DNA of 9,016 nt from Spirochaetaceae bacterium (lineage in GTDB: Bacteria > Spirochaetota > Spirochaetia > DSM-27196 > SKKC01): positions 1 to 9,016 of the forward strand of contig PWGF01000111.1 of NCBI GenBank assembly GCA_003554375.1, read 5' to 3'. The position numbers were made by a program, and so were the translations under genes. Below the pieces are notes generated by a model that had not been told where the DNA came from, ran no database searches, and saw only the letters and a program-made list of their open reading frames with translations. Every line of letters begins with the position of its first letter. Within the stretch, counting starts at the first letter, position 1. Positions 1 through 6,459 of this stretch are shown here, piece after piece.

Positions 1-303
1 CTCGGGATTACATACCTCGTACTCAACAATCGAGCGCTTGGCTGGGTCCGCTTTCAGCAGCGCCGTGCCGGCGGACGCTACATCGCCACCGAGTTCGATG
101 TACAACCCGACTTCGCGGCCGTTGCGTCGGCATCGGGCTGTTTTGGGAGCAGTGTCCAAAAGCCTGAAGAGCTCGACGTCGCCCTTGAGCAGGGGCGAAG
201 GGCCAACGAGCAGGGACGACCGGCGGTCCTCGATATCGTGGTAGATGAAGAGCTGCCGCACGGTTTCGAAACGTACCACGAGGAGCTTCGCTCCGGGAAA
301 TGA
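1..303 (+). CDS. C-terminal part of a TPP-dependent enzyme, acetolactate synthase-like (5' end outside window)
   Basis: Only the last 100 residues are present, and reading frame 1 is open from the first base to TGA at 301-303. The LVLNN sequence (residues 6-10) matches the end of the GDG-to-NN thiamine-pyrophosphate/Mg binding motif, whose GDG half lies outside the window. It is followed by GWVRFQQ, then YIATEFDVQPDFAAVA (27-42), KPEEL, and PAVLDIVVD near the end, the usual order at the C-terminus of acetolactate-synthase-type enzymes. Such enzymes decarboxylate a 2-oxo acid and transfer the product carbanion. The substrate cannot be told from this domain. Sulfoacetaldehyde acetyltransferase, glyoxylate carboligase, phosphonopyruvate decarboxylase or an IolD-like dione hydrolase remain possible. 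The gap and the promoter downstream suggest it is not co-transcribed with the DUF47 gene. Confidence 0.85.
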   Translation, partial: LGITYLVLNNRALGWVRFQQRRAGGRYIATEFDVQPDFAAVASASGCFGSSVQKPEELDVALEQGRRANEQGRPAVLDIVVDEELPHGFETYHEELRSGK

Positions 304-511
304 GCCCCTAACGGAACACCGGCGTAGTAGGCAAGGGAGTACGAGAGAGTCGGGCGGCGATAGTATCGGCGAAGAGGCTGTCGAACGGCAATACCCCTAA
401 CCCCGTCTGCTCGCCGCCGCGCTTCCAGGCGGGTTGTGTCCAACTGCGTTTGCCCTGTGCGGCATGACAGTGAGCCTTTACGCGGGGGCTACGGGCGCAT
501 ATGATCGAAAG
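304..511. other. Non-coding stretch between TPP enzyme and DUF47 promoter
   Basis: No convincing gene lies here; the short minus-strand open frames have no Shine-Dalgarno and no recognisable protein. Two dyads are visible: CGATAGTATCG at 358-368, and the distant pair GGCGGCGA (353-360) with TCGCCGCC (411-418), separated by 50 bases. There is no T-run, so no canonical intrinsic terminator for the upstream gene can be claimed. The right end contains the promoter listed separately. Confidence 0.5.
477..505 (+). promoter_or_regulatory. Putative sigma-70 promoter for the DUF47 gene
   Basis: A -35-like TTTACG (477-482, 4 of 6 consensus) and a -10-like TATGAT (500-505, 5 of 6) are separated by exactly 17 bases. 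The predicted start of transcription near 512 falls just before the first strong hairpin of the leader, giving an untranslated leader of about 158 bases. This is seen by eye only. Confidence 0.45.
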
Positions 512-669
512 GAGCCCGGGAGGGAACCCGGGGCAGTATACTCGCGGCACACCTTGGTGGGCCGCCGGGAGGGAAACGGCAAGACTCAGCGAACGGACTG
601 AGCGTCTTTGCAAAGCCGTGCATGGGTGACTCGGTCCTGCTTTCCGGAGCCACGATGGAGGTGTTCACG
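512..669 (+). promoter_or_regulatory. Highly structured 5' leader of the DUF47 gene (candidate RNA element)
   Basis: Three successive strong hairpins can be drawn. (1) 514-534: GCCC GGG / CCC G GGGC with a 6-base loop and one bulged G. (2) 544-565: GCGGC A CAC, loop CTTG, GTG G GCCGC, eight pairs with one A.G mismatch. (3) 576-619: a compound stem with ACGGC (576-580) pairing GCCGT (615-619), AAGAC (581-585) pairing GTCTT (604-608) and TCAG (586-589) pairing CTGA (598-601), with an 8-base loop and bulges only on the 3' side. The third structure ends about 40 bases before the gene's Shine-Dalgarno. A riboswitch, an attenuating leader or an mRNA-stabilising structure are all possible; no known family is recognised. 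Confidence 0.4.
657..661 (+). promoter_or_regulatory. Shine-Dalgarno deciding the DUF47 start
   Basis: GGAGG lies 8 bases before the ATG at 670. The in-frame ATGs at 622 and 655 have weaker or badly spaced sites, and starting at 670 gives the usual DUF47 length, so 670 is preferred. Confidence 0.65.
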
Positions 670-1326
670 ATGGGGCGTACAGTGTTTTTCGGGGGTATAG
701 GGCGAATCGAGGAGCTGTTCACAGAGTTCAACGAAACGGTGGAACAGTGTCTGATCCGCTCCTACGATGCGTTGCGGCGGTATATGTGCGAGGACGACAC
801 AAGTGAGGTAAGTGACGGATGGGATGCGTGTCACGAGCTGGAGAGTGAGGCGGACCGGATCAGGAGGGAGATCATCAACGAACTCTTATCCGGCTCGCTT
901 CTGCCGAATGCTCGGGCGGATGTGATGAATCTAGTGGAAGAGATCGATACAATCGCCGACACCGCCCAAGGATTGATCGACGACATCATGCTGACGCACC
1001 TGGACGTACAGAAGCTCGACGTCGATCTCATCAATGCCATGATGGACAAGATCACAGAGGAGTACGGTGTACTCAAAGAAGCCGTGCACCGGCTATTCTC
1101 CGATGCCGACAGGCTGGTGGAGCTTACCAAGGAGATCGAAGAGCTGGACAAGGAAGTTGACGGGATAGCGAGCCGGATAATCCGTGGAATTGCCGGGGAA
1201 GAGTCGTTTAGCGTGAGCGACAAGGTGTTCTACCGCGATTTCATCAAGAAGATCCGTCATCCGTCAAAGCTCATAGAAAACGCGAGCGACCGCCTGGAGA
1301 TTGTGGTAGCGGTTAGGAAGGGGTAG
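670..1326 (+). CDS. DUF47 family PhoU-like protein
   Basis: A 218-residue, almost fully helical, acidic protein of the DUF47 (YkaA/PhoU-like) family, whose usual length is about 205-225. ELESEADRIRREIINEL (57-73) is the characteristic family segment, followed by an LLPNARADVMNLVEEIDTIAD segment (77-97). PhoU-type metal-binding E/DxxxD patterns are seen at D93-D97 (DTIAD) and E203-D207 (ENASD). Family members are cytoplasmic, often sit next to Pit phosphate transporters and are thought to modulate phosphate uptake; here no Pit gene adjoins, but a phosphonate-type ABC system lies beyond the divergent regulator. It has its own promoter and structured leader and is convergent with the RpiR gene. 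The start at ATG 670 rests on GGAGG at 8-base spacing. A role in phosphate or phosphonate homeostasis is inferred. Confidence 0.85.
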   Translation: MGRTVFFGGIGRIEELFTEFNETVEQCLIRSYDALRRYMCEDDTSEVSDGWDACHELESEADRIRREIINELLSGSLLPNARADVMNLVEEIDTIADTAQGLIDDIMLTHLDVQKLDVDLINAMMDKITEEYGVLKEAVHRLFSDADRLVELTKEIEELDKEVDGIASRIIRGIAGEESFSVSDKVFYRDFIKKIRHPSKLIENASDRLEIVVAVRKG

Positions 1327-1338
1327 CGTCCGTCCTTT

Positions 1339-1378
1339 GGGGTTGAGGGGGTGGGCCGGGAGGCCGGGGGGCCGGGGG
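1339..1378 (+). other. G-tract cluster, possible G-quadruplex, after the DUF47 gene
   Basis: Six G-tracts of 3-6 bases occur in 40 bases (1339-1342, 1347-1351, 1353-1355, 1358-1360, 1366-1371, 1374-1378), separated by 1-5 bases. It begins 13 bases after the DUF47 stop, in the 185-base convergent gap with the RpiR gene. No conventional hairpin plus T-run terminator is visible in that gap. Confidence 0.5.
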
Positions 1379-1511
1379 AGAATGCTCCCTGCCCGGCTCC
1401 ATGTGCGTCTCACTGGCCGGTATCCGCCGCCCTTGAGCGCCGCCGTTCGCGCCGGCTCACCTTCCGCCTCCCTGCCATGCCCACCGGGCGGGTCAAACCT
1501 TCAGTGCCGCT

Positions 1512-2477
1512 TTAGTGCCGATTTTGCCACAATGCCTGGAGTTCGGTTAGGGAGCCGTACCCGTACTTCCTGCCGTAGTCCTGGCGCATCCGGTCCAGGT
1601 CCTGCAGAACGGGGTAGCCGGCCTCGGTGCGCTTTCGGCCCACTTCGAGCATGATAGCGTTGATGATAACCATGGGGATGATATGTGAGTTCGAGGTTCC
1701 TGCGGGACCGCGCTGGGCAGCGAGCACAACGTCGGCCGAGAGCTTCTTCGGTATCAGAACGAGGTCCGTAAGGAGGACGAGCCGTGCCTGTTTCTCCCGC
1801 GCCACATCGAAGAGCATCTCGAGGTCCGAGGGCGAGCGCTGGAAGGCCATCCCGACGACAACGTCCTCCGGGCACAACTGGTGCGCCTTGTCGAGCACAT
1901 AGTGGCCGGTTTCCAGCATCGGTACCACTTGCTGCGACATGCGGGTGAGGCGGTAGTCGAGGAGATCCACGAGCCCCCAATAGGGGCGCTGCGACCAGAC
2001 AAACACGCGGCGCTTGAAGGCGATGATCTCCGCGGCGCGTTCGATCGATTCGCTGGAGACATCTCGTACGCAGTTCTGAATGTATTTGATCTCGGTGCTT
2101 GCATACGAAGCGAAAAAGTCGCCATCGTCTACCCCTTCGATCCGTTTGTCGAGCCGCTGGGCAAGCCCCATCTTCTCTTGGAGGTGTTGACCAAGCGCTG
2201 AGCGCAGTTCCTCACCGTTTGCGAATCCCGCGGCCTTGAGGAACCGAGTCATCGCCGCATTGCTTACTCCCACTGCTTTAGCAAGCTGGGACATGGATAG
2301 AAATGCTGCCTCCTGCGGGTGCCCCAGGACATACGCTGCGACTTGCTGTTGGGTGTTCGTCAAATTCTGGAGCTTAGAGGCAATCTGTTCTTCGAGAGTG
2401 GTTCGACTGATTTGGCCGACGGCCACTTCCAGATTGAATCGGTCATCTCGATCACTGGACCCGCTGTTATCCCCCAT
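1512..2477 (-). CDS. RpiR/MurR-family transcriptional regulator (HTH + SIS)
   Basis: A 321-residue regulator. The N-terminal RpiR helix-turn-helix spans about residues 28-100, with TNTQQQVAAYVLGHP (40-54) and recognition region MSQLAKAVGVSNAAMTRFL (62-80). This is followed by a C-terminal SIS domain (about 125-285) of the phosphosugar-binding type, including DVVVGMAFQRSPSDLEML (205-222) and ARLVLLTD (231-238). Such proteins bind a phosphorylated sugar or cyclitol and repress or activate nearby catabolic and transport genes. The start at 2477 is supported by AAGGA (2487-2491 on the complement) at 9-base spacing. The usual GxGxS phosphate-loop start of SIS is replaced by WSQRPYWG (161-168), so ligand contacts may differ. 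It is divergent from the mutase/phosphatase/transporter operon, its most likely target. Confidence 0.88.
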   Translation of the reverse strand: MGDNSGSSDRDDRFNLEVAVGQISRTTLEEQIASKLQNLTNTQQQVAAYVLGHPQEAAFLSMSQLAKAVGVSNAAMTRFLKAAGFANGEELRSALGQHLQEKMGLAQRLDKRIEGVDDGDFFASYASTEIKYIQNCVRDVSSESIERAAEIIAFKRRVFVWSQRPYWGLVDLLDYRLTRMSQQVVPMLETGHYVLDKAHQLCPEDVVVGMAFQRSPSDLEMLFDVAREKQARLVLLTDLVLIPKKLSADVVLAAQRGPAGTSNSHIIPMVIINAIMLEVGRKRTEAGYPVLQDLDRMRQDYGRKYGYGSLTELQALWQNRH

Positions 2478-2524
2478 AACTAACCGTCCTTCATGGTAGA
2501 CGCTGCCTCAGGACACCAACAATA

Positions 2525-2540
2525 CCCCGGTATACCAGGG
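2525..2540. promoter_or_regulatory. Imperfect palindrome, candidate RpiR operator
   Basis: CCCCGGTATACCAGGG is a 16-base inverted repeat with 7 of 8 pairs matched, centred on GGTATACC. It lies 48-63 bases upstream of the regulator's start codon, where autoregulation would be expected, and about 180 bases upstream of the operon promoter. On the minus strand TGGTATACC within it also resembles an extended -10. Binding by the adjacent RpiR protein is inference. Confidence 0.4.
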
Positions 2541-2717
2541 GCTCGACGGTACCGAAAGAGCGTTGTGGACGGCGCGGTCAACAGCTTGTTCCAACAGCCG
2601 ACTGAGCCGCGCCACGCACCCACTCCGACGCCTTGAACGACCGCATGTCGTGGCCGCCAAGCGTTGTAGCCGGCGGCCAAACCAGTGCCTGAAAGCGCAT
2701 TTTCGTACATTGTATCC

Positions 2718-2746
2718 TTGAAAACTCATTTGATCAATGCTACTGT
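2718..2746 (+). promoter_or_regulatory. Putative extended -10 promoter of the operon
   Basis: TTGAAA (2718-2723) is followed after 17 bases by TACTGT (2741-2746), which keeps the key T, A and last T of the -10 and has the extended -10 element TGC (2738-2740). Predicted transcription would start near 2753, giving a leader of about 74 bases. The 8-base palindrome TTGATCAA sits between the two hexamers and could bind a repressor. Confidence 0.5.
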
Positions 2747-2826
2747 GAGTTCGTGGATTCAGCAGGGCCTATTGGGGGCTTTGCGGTGTGCCATGTAGCG
2801 TTGCGTCATGTAGATGAGGGGCGTGG

Positions 2827-4581
2827 ATGACGGGCGGCACAAGCTCGACCGAAACTGTTCGCTCACTGTTTAAATCCAACGACGTTCGCGGCGTGTTTGG
2901 CCAAGGTTTGGACCGGCGTTTCGCTGTCCATTTTGGGGCTGCATTGGTAGGCGCGCTCGGTGCCCGCCGAGTGCTTTTGGGTCACGATGCTCGATCGAGC
3001 TCCGGTGAGCTTCATGCCGCGCTTGTCTACGGCGTGGAATGCGCCGGCGGGCAGGCGGAAACGCTGGGTCTTGCTGCCACCGAGCAACTCTATTACCTGA
3101 CCTTCACCGAATCCGATCGCTGGGATGTGGCGGTGATGATTACGGCAAGTCACAATCCTCCCGAGTATAACGGATTCAAAGTGATCGGTCCGGGGGCGCA
3201 GGTCTTCGACGAGTCGCACGGCTTGACCGATCTGTGCGATTGGATTGTCTCAGCGCAAGGGAACGGCGCTCCCTGGCGACAGCGCCGCGGGAGCGGAGCC
3301 GGCCCAGCAGCTCTTCCGGAAGCCGGTGAAGCCCGTGCCCCCACGGGCGCCGCCCATGACGCGAACGCAGACATCGTCCCCGATGCCGACCAACACGGTG
3401 CCGAAGTCACTCCCGGAACCGGCGCTTATACAAGCACTGCTGGGGCGAAGCTCGAAGCAACAGCCCAGTATGTGCGGTTTTGCCGGGAGAAGGTAGCTCT
3501 TCCGAGCACTGTCCCATACAAGGTTGTGGTGGATGCGGGCAATGGGGTTGCCGGCGTGCTTTGGGACGAGCTAGAGCGGCAGGGTGGTCCGGCTATCGAG
3601 AAGCTGAACTATACGCCTGATGGAGCGTTTCCTGCGCATCTTCCGGATCCAAGTCGTTCCGAAAATCTGGAGCAGCTTCGACGTGCCGTGGCGCAAGAGT
3701 CGAGAGCGGCGATCGGCTTTGCTTATGACGGAGACGCCGATCGGTTGGTGATGGTGCTACCGGACGGCCGTGTACTTGGCGGGGACGAGCTCACGGTGGT
3801 TTTGGCGGAAGCGCTGTTTTCCGATTCGAACCACGGCGCGTCCGTCCGGTGCGGCATGAGCATGGTTGCGGGACGGAGAGCGATGCGCGCTCTTCGCAGG
3901 CGATTTGGGGACCCGGTTCTGCTTCCGGTGGGACACGCCAAAGTGAAGCGGTGCATGCGCCTGGATGAGCGCATTCGGTTTGCCGGGGAGCACTCCGGCC
4001 ATTACTTCTTTCGCGAGCTCGGGTGTTCGGAGAGTTCGCTCCTTGCAACGCTCTACCTTTTGCGCCGCACAGCCGCGGCCGACCTCATGCGACTGGGTGA
4101 CGAGCTGGTTTCGGATGGCACCGAGGAAAGGCTCATCCTTGATGTCCCGGTGGAGAGCCCTGAAGCCGGACGCGCCCGTTGTGTTTTCGCGGCGCGTGCG
4201 GCACTGAGGCGCTATCCGGAGTTCCATGACATTATCTGTGAGCGGGGGGGTACCGTCAGTCGGGGGCAAAGTGCCGACGATCTGAACGATGCGGAGGCAA
4301 TTCGGGTCGACTTCGACGCCTGGTGGTTCTGCGTTCGCGCTTCGCAGACGGAGCCGTTCGTTCGGCTCTATTTCGAGCCTGAGGTTTCTACCGGAGAGAC
4401 TGCGGACGACCGCCCGGGGGTGCGACCGAGCGTCGACGGCCCCCCTGAATTCGCCGAAAGAGGGAACGGAGACGCACGGGTGCGGTTCCTGCGCCAAGCA
4501 CTGGAATCGAGCGACGCTGAGCTTGGACATGACGTGAGCCGGTACTCCTGCACTGATCATGCAAAGGAGAGTGGTGGATGA
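2827..4581 (+). CDS. Phosphohexomutase (phosphomannomutase/phosphoglucomutase family) with internal insertion
   Basis: A 584-residue alpha-D-phosphohexomutase, which interconverts hexose-1-phosphate and hexose-6-phosphate in the cytoplasm. All four signature loops are visible: the phosphoserine loop TASHNPPEYNGFK (106-118, catalytic S108), the Mg loop DGDADRL (301-307), the sugar loop GEHSGH (387-392) and the phosphate loop RASQTEPF (504-511). Bacterial relatives are about 450-470 residues. The excess is an Ala/Gly/Pro-rich insert at about 146-210, between domains I and II, and a hydrophilic C-terminal tail after about 518. The ATG at 2827 has GAGGG (2816-2820) 6 bases upstream. It overlaps the phosphatase gene by 4 bases (ATGA), implying translational coupling. 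Sugar specificity cannot be read from sequence alone; an intact enzyme is likely since all loops are kept. Confidence 0.88.
   Translation: MTGGTSSTETVRSLFKSNDVRGVFGQGLDRRFAVHFGAALVGALGARRVLLGHDARSSSGELHAALVYGVECAGGQAETLGLAATEQLYYLTFTESDRWDVAVMITASHNPPEYNGFKVIGPGAQVFDESHGLTDLCDWIVSAQGNGAPWRQRRGSGAGPAALPEAGEARAPTGAAHDANADIVPDADQHGAEVTPGTGAYTSTAGAKLEATAQYVRFCREKVALPSTVPYKVVVDAGNGVAGVLWDELERQGGPAIEKLNYTPDGAFPAHLPDPSRSENLEQLRRAVAQESRAAIGFAYDGDADRLVMVLPDGRVLGGDELTVVLAEALFSDSNHGASVRCGMSMVAGRRAMRALRRRFGDPVLLPVGHAKVKRCMRLDERIRFAGEHSGHYFFRELGCSESSLLATLYLLRRTAAADLMRLGDELVSDGTEERLILDVPVESPEAGRARCVFAARAALRRYPEFHDIICERGGTVSRGQSADDLNDAEAIRVDFDAWWFCVRASQTEPFVRLYFEPEVSTGETADDRPGVRPSVDGPPEFAERGNGDARVRFLRQALESSDAELGHDVSRYSCTDHAKESGG
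3264..3348 (+). repeat. Cluster of palindromes inside the mutase insertion
   Basis: Three inverted repeats occur within 85 bases of coding sequence. CGGCGCT (3264-3270) pairs with AGCGCCG (3281-3287). CTTCCGGAAG (3313-3322) is a perfect palindrome. GCCCGTG (3331-3337) pairs with CACGGGC (3342-3348) around a CCCC loop. They coincide with the low-complexity, non-conserved insert of the mutase, residues about 146-175, and read through in frame. This suggests an in-frame palindromic element, though GC-rich low-complexity DNA alone could also produce it. Confidence 0.4.
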
Positions 4582-5438
4582 AAGACCGACTCATGACTGC
4601 AATGCTCGACTTCGCTGAGGAAGCGGGCTCGATTGCGCTCGCTGAACAGAGTGACCTTCAAGCTGAACTCAAGCCGGATGAAACGTACGTTACCGAGGTT
4701 GACATGCAGGTGTCGGAGCTGGCGTTTCAGCGTTTTGCAGAGCATGTGCCGAAGGACTGCATCGTAACCGAAGAACATGTGGACAACTTAACGGAGTCTG
4801 CGGGCAGGGTGGAGTCCGCCGACGGGGCGGCGTCCGGTTCGAACGACAGCGATCTTCTATTGGTGGTCGATCCGATTGATGGAACGCGGAACTACTTCCA
4901 CAACATGCCGCTCTATGGGATTTCGGTGGGAGTACTGCGGGGGCTGAAGCCGTGGCTGGGAGTGGTTACATTCCCGGCGCTCAACGAGATGTTCGTCTGT
5001 ACCGGCTCTGAAGCTTTCGTGCTCCTCGGTGCGTACGGTTCCAAGCCAAAGCGACGAGCGCTCGCCCGGCCCGATGAAGACGGGGAAGTAGCGAAGAACT
5101 CGCAGATTCTGCTTGCGAACGGCTTCGCCCGAAAGTACCGGTGGAGCTATGACGTGTGTACCACGCTCCTTACCGCATGTGTGACGGTCAATTCGTGCTG
5201 GCCGGTGTTTCACCGGGGCATCGGGAGCGTATTTGTGGATCATCTGTGGGATATCGCCGGAGCGTGGCCGCTGCTTCAGCTCTTAGGCTTCGAGCTCCGA
5301 GGGTCGGAGAGCGGAAGGCTTATCGATGAATACCGGCCGTCGGACTACGACCCGGAGACCAGGCGCGTTCGCGAACCGGTGATTGTGAGCCGACCGGCAC
5401 ACTTTGACCGGCTACGCGAAGGAATAATCAAGCTATGA
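4578..5438 (+). CDS. Inositol monophosphatase-family Mg-dependent phosphatase
   Basis: A 286-residue member of the IMPase superfamily, which includes inositol monophosphatase, histidinol phosphatase and CysQ-type bisphosphate nucleotidase. Motifs in order: VTEVD (38-42), TEEH (64-67) replacing the usual GEE, DPIDGT (98-103) and WDIAGAWPLL (224-233). The metal ligands E66, D98, D101 and D225 are all present, so it should be an active Mg-dependent, Li-sensitive-type sugar or cyclitol phosphatase. A hydrophilic insert at about 71-91 separates the first two metal motifs. The ATG has AGGAG (4565-4569) at 8-base spacing and overlaps the mutase stop by 4 bases. Its place between a hexose mutase and a phosphonate-type importer suggests it removes phosphate from an imported or converted sugar or cyclitol phosphate; the exact substrate is unknown. 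Confidence 0.87.
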   Translation: MKDRLMTAMLDFAEEAGSIALAEQSDLQAELKPDETYVTEVDMQVSELAFQRFAEHVPKDCIVTEEHVDNLTESAGRVESADGAASGSNDSDLLLVVDPIDGTRNYFHNMPLYGISVGVLRGLKPWLGVVTFPALNEMFVCTGSEAFVLLGAYGSKPKRRALARPDEDGEVAKNSQILLANGFARKYRWSYDVCTTLLTACVTVNSCWPVFHRGIGSVFVDHLWDIAGAWPLLQLLGFELRGSESGRLIDEYRPSDYDPETRRVREPVIVSRPAHFDRLREGIIKL

Positions 5439-5590
5439 CGAAGGTGAGCTTGCTTTGGCGGTGGGAGGAGGAGCAACAAATGCATATAGCGGGAGGATAC
5501 AGGTCAAGGGAACAGGAGATAGCGAGTTTCCAGAGAAGCAGGAGATCACCGAACGGTCAAGGATCAACGAATGCAGATGAAACGGCATAA
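5435..5590 (+). CDS. Possible 51-codon small ORF between phosphatase and phnC
   Basis: An open frame begins at the ATG that overlaps the phosphatase stop (ATGA, 5435-5438) and ends at TAA 5588-5590, 14 bases before phnC. An internal ATG at 5480 has the strong site GGGAGGAGGAG (5463-5473) just upstream, so a 36-codon version is also possible. The predicted protein is hydrophilic, with no membrane segment, signal or recognised domain. Against it, the codons AGG, AGA and ATA are frequent here and scarce in the neighbours. It may be an unrecognised small protein, a coupling leader or chance. No function is proposed. Confidence 0.25.
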   Translation: MTKVSLLWRWEEEQQMHIAGGYRSREQEIASFQRSRRSPNGQGSTNADETA

Positions 5591-5604
5591 CAAGGGGGCC
5601 CAAG

Positions 5605-6447
5605 ATGCTCGAAATCAGCGGGTTGGTTAAACGATATCCGTCGGGACCACAGGCGCTCAGAGGCGTGGATCTCACGGTCAAGACCGGGGAGCTTGTCGCT
5701 CTGATCGGTACCTCGGGGGCAGGGAAGAGTACCCTGGTGCGGTGTATCAATCGACTGGTAGAGCCGACCGAGGGGAAGATCCGGTTGGACGGAACGGAGC
5801 TGACCGCATTGGATCACCGGGAGCTTCGGCATGCCCGGCGGAATATGGGGATGATCTTTCAAGAGTATGCGCTTGTGGACCGGTTGAGCGTGATGGAGAA
5901 CGTGCTTTCCGGGCGCCTGGGCTACGTCGGTGTGTGGAAGAGCGCAATGCGACGTTTCCCGCCCGAAGACGTGCGGAGGGCGCTCGAGCTTCTGGAGCGG
6001 GTCGGGTTACGGGAGTATGTGGACACGCGAGCAGATCAGCTCTCCGGAGGGCAGCGTCAACGGGTGGGAATCGCGCGAGCCCTAGAGCAACAGCCGGCGC
6101 TTCTCCTCGTCGACGAGCCAACCTCGAGCCTCGATCCCAAGACGGCACGGCAGATCATGCGGCTTATCGTAGAGCTGGTCAAAGAGCGCGGGCTTTCGAT
6201 GCTGATCAATATCCACGACGTGAACCTGGCCACGATGTTCACCGAGCGCATCGTCGGCTTGCAGGACGGGAAAATCGTGTTCGAAGGCACTCCGGAGGAG
6301 CTGAACGAGGAGGCATTGACCAAAATCTACGGTGAAGAGGATTGGCACGCGGAGAGTCGCAGTGCTCAGGCTGAGACGGCCGACAACGGAAATGGCGAGA
6401 AGTCGGACGAGCACGTTCCGCTCAACACCGCCGAGCCGGGAAGGTGA
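5605..6447 (+). CDS. phnC: Phosphonate-type ABC transporter ATP-binding protein PhnC
   Basis: A 280-residue ATPase that drives import through the two PhnE permeases at the inner face of the membrane. Walker A is GTSGAGKST (35-43), followed by LVRCINRL typical of PhnC; the Q-loop is Q86, the signature LSGGQ is 146-150, Walker B is LLLVDEP (166-172), the D-loop is SSLD (174-177) and the H-loop is INIHDVNLA (201-209). The segment YVDTRADQLSGGQRQRVGIA is the family form. The start is supported by AAGGGGG (5592-5598) at 6-base spacing. The core ends near residue 248; a hydrophilic tail of about 32 residues follows and is not usual in the family. The substrate could be phosphonate, phosphite, phosphate or an ester, since this family serves several. 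Confidence 0.88.
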   Translation: MLEISGLVKRYPSGPQALRGVDLTVKTGELVALIGTSGAGKSTLVRCINRLVEPTEGKIRLDGTELTALDHRELRHARRNMGMIFQEYALVDRLSVMENVLSGRLGYVGVWKSAMRRFPPEDVRRALELLERVGLREYVDTRADQLSGGQRQRVGIARALEQQPALLLVDEPTSSLDPKTARQIMRLIVELVKERGLSMLINIHDVNLATMFTERIVGLQDGKIVFEGTPEELNEEALTKIYGEEDWHAESRSAQAETADNGNGEKSDEHVPLNTAEPGR

Positions 6448-6451
6448 GGAG
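6447..6451 (+). promoter_or_regulatory. Shine-Dalgarno deciding the first phnE start
   Basis: AGGAG lies 8 bases before the ATG at 6460. The in-frame GTG at 6451 would overlap this site, so 6460 is preferred. Confidence 0.6.
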
Positions 6452-6459
6452 TGACGAGC

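Larger units (their letters stand above)
2478..2826. other. Divergent intergenic control region (RpiR / operon)
   Basis: This region separates the regulator (minus) from the mutase operon (plus). It holds an imperfect palindrome at 2525-2540 and an extended -10 promoter at 2718-2746. The perfect 8-base palindrome TTGATCAA (2730-2737) lies in the promoter spacer. The direct repeat CATGTAG occurs at 2792-2798 and 2807-2813 in the predicted 5' leader. The short minus-strand open frames here show no gene-like features. Confidence 0.6.

Noticed and set aside
353..418. Long-range inverted repeat GGCGGCGA/TCGCCGCC as a terminator for the TPP gene
   Set aside because: A 50-base loop and no T-run make it unlike an intrinsic terminator.
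576..620. GGCAAGAC ... GCAAAGCC resembles the P2 core of the GEMM-I cyclic-di-GMP riboswitch
   Set aside because: The base expected to be the ligand-contacting G before GGC is C here, the 3' conserved arm (GGGGUUACC-like) is missing, and the 8-base match can be chance. Only a covariance-model search (RF01051) could revive it.
2480..2710. 76-codon minus-strand open frame in the divergent region
   Set aside because: It has no family resemblance and overlaps the palindrome and the regulator's leader; better explained as control DNA.
3757..4560. 267-codon minus-strand open frame inside the mutase gene
   Set aside because: It is antisense to highly conserved catalytic loops, has no recognisable domain, and arises from GC-rich codon bias.
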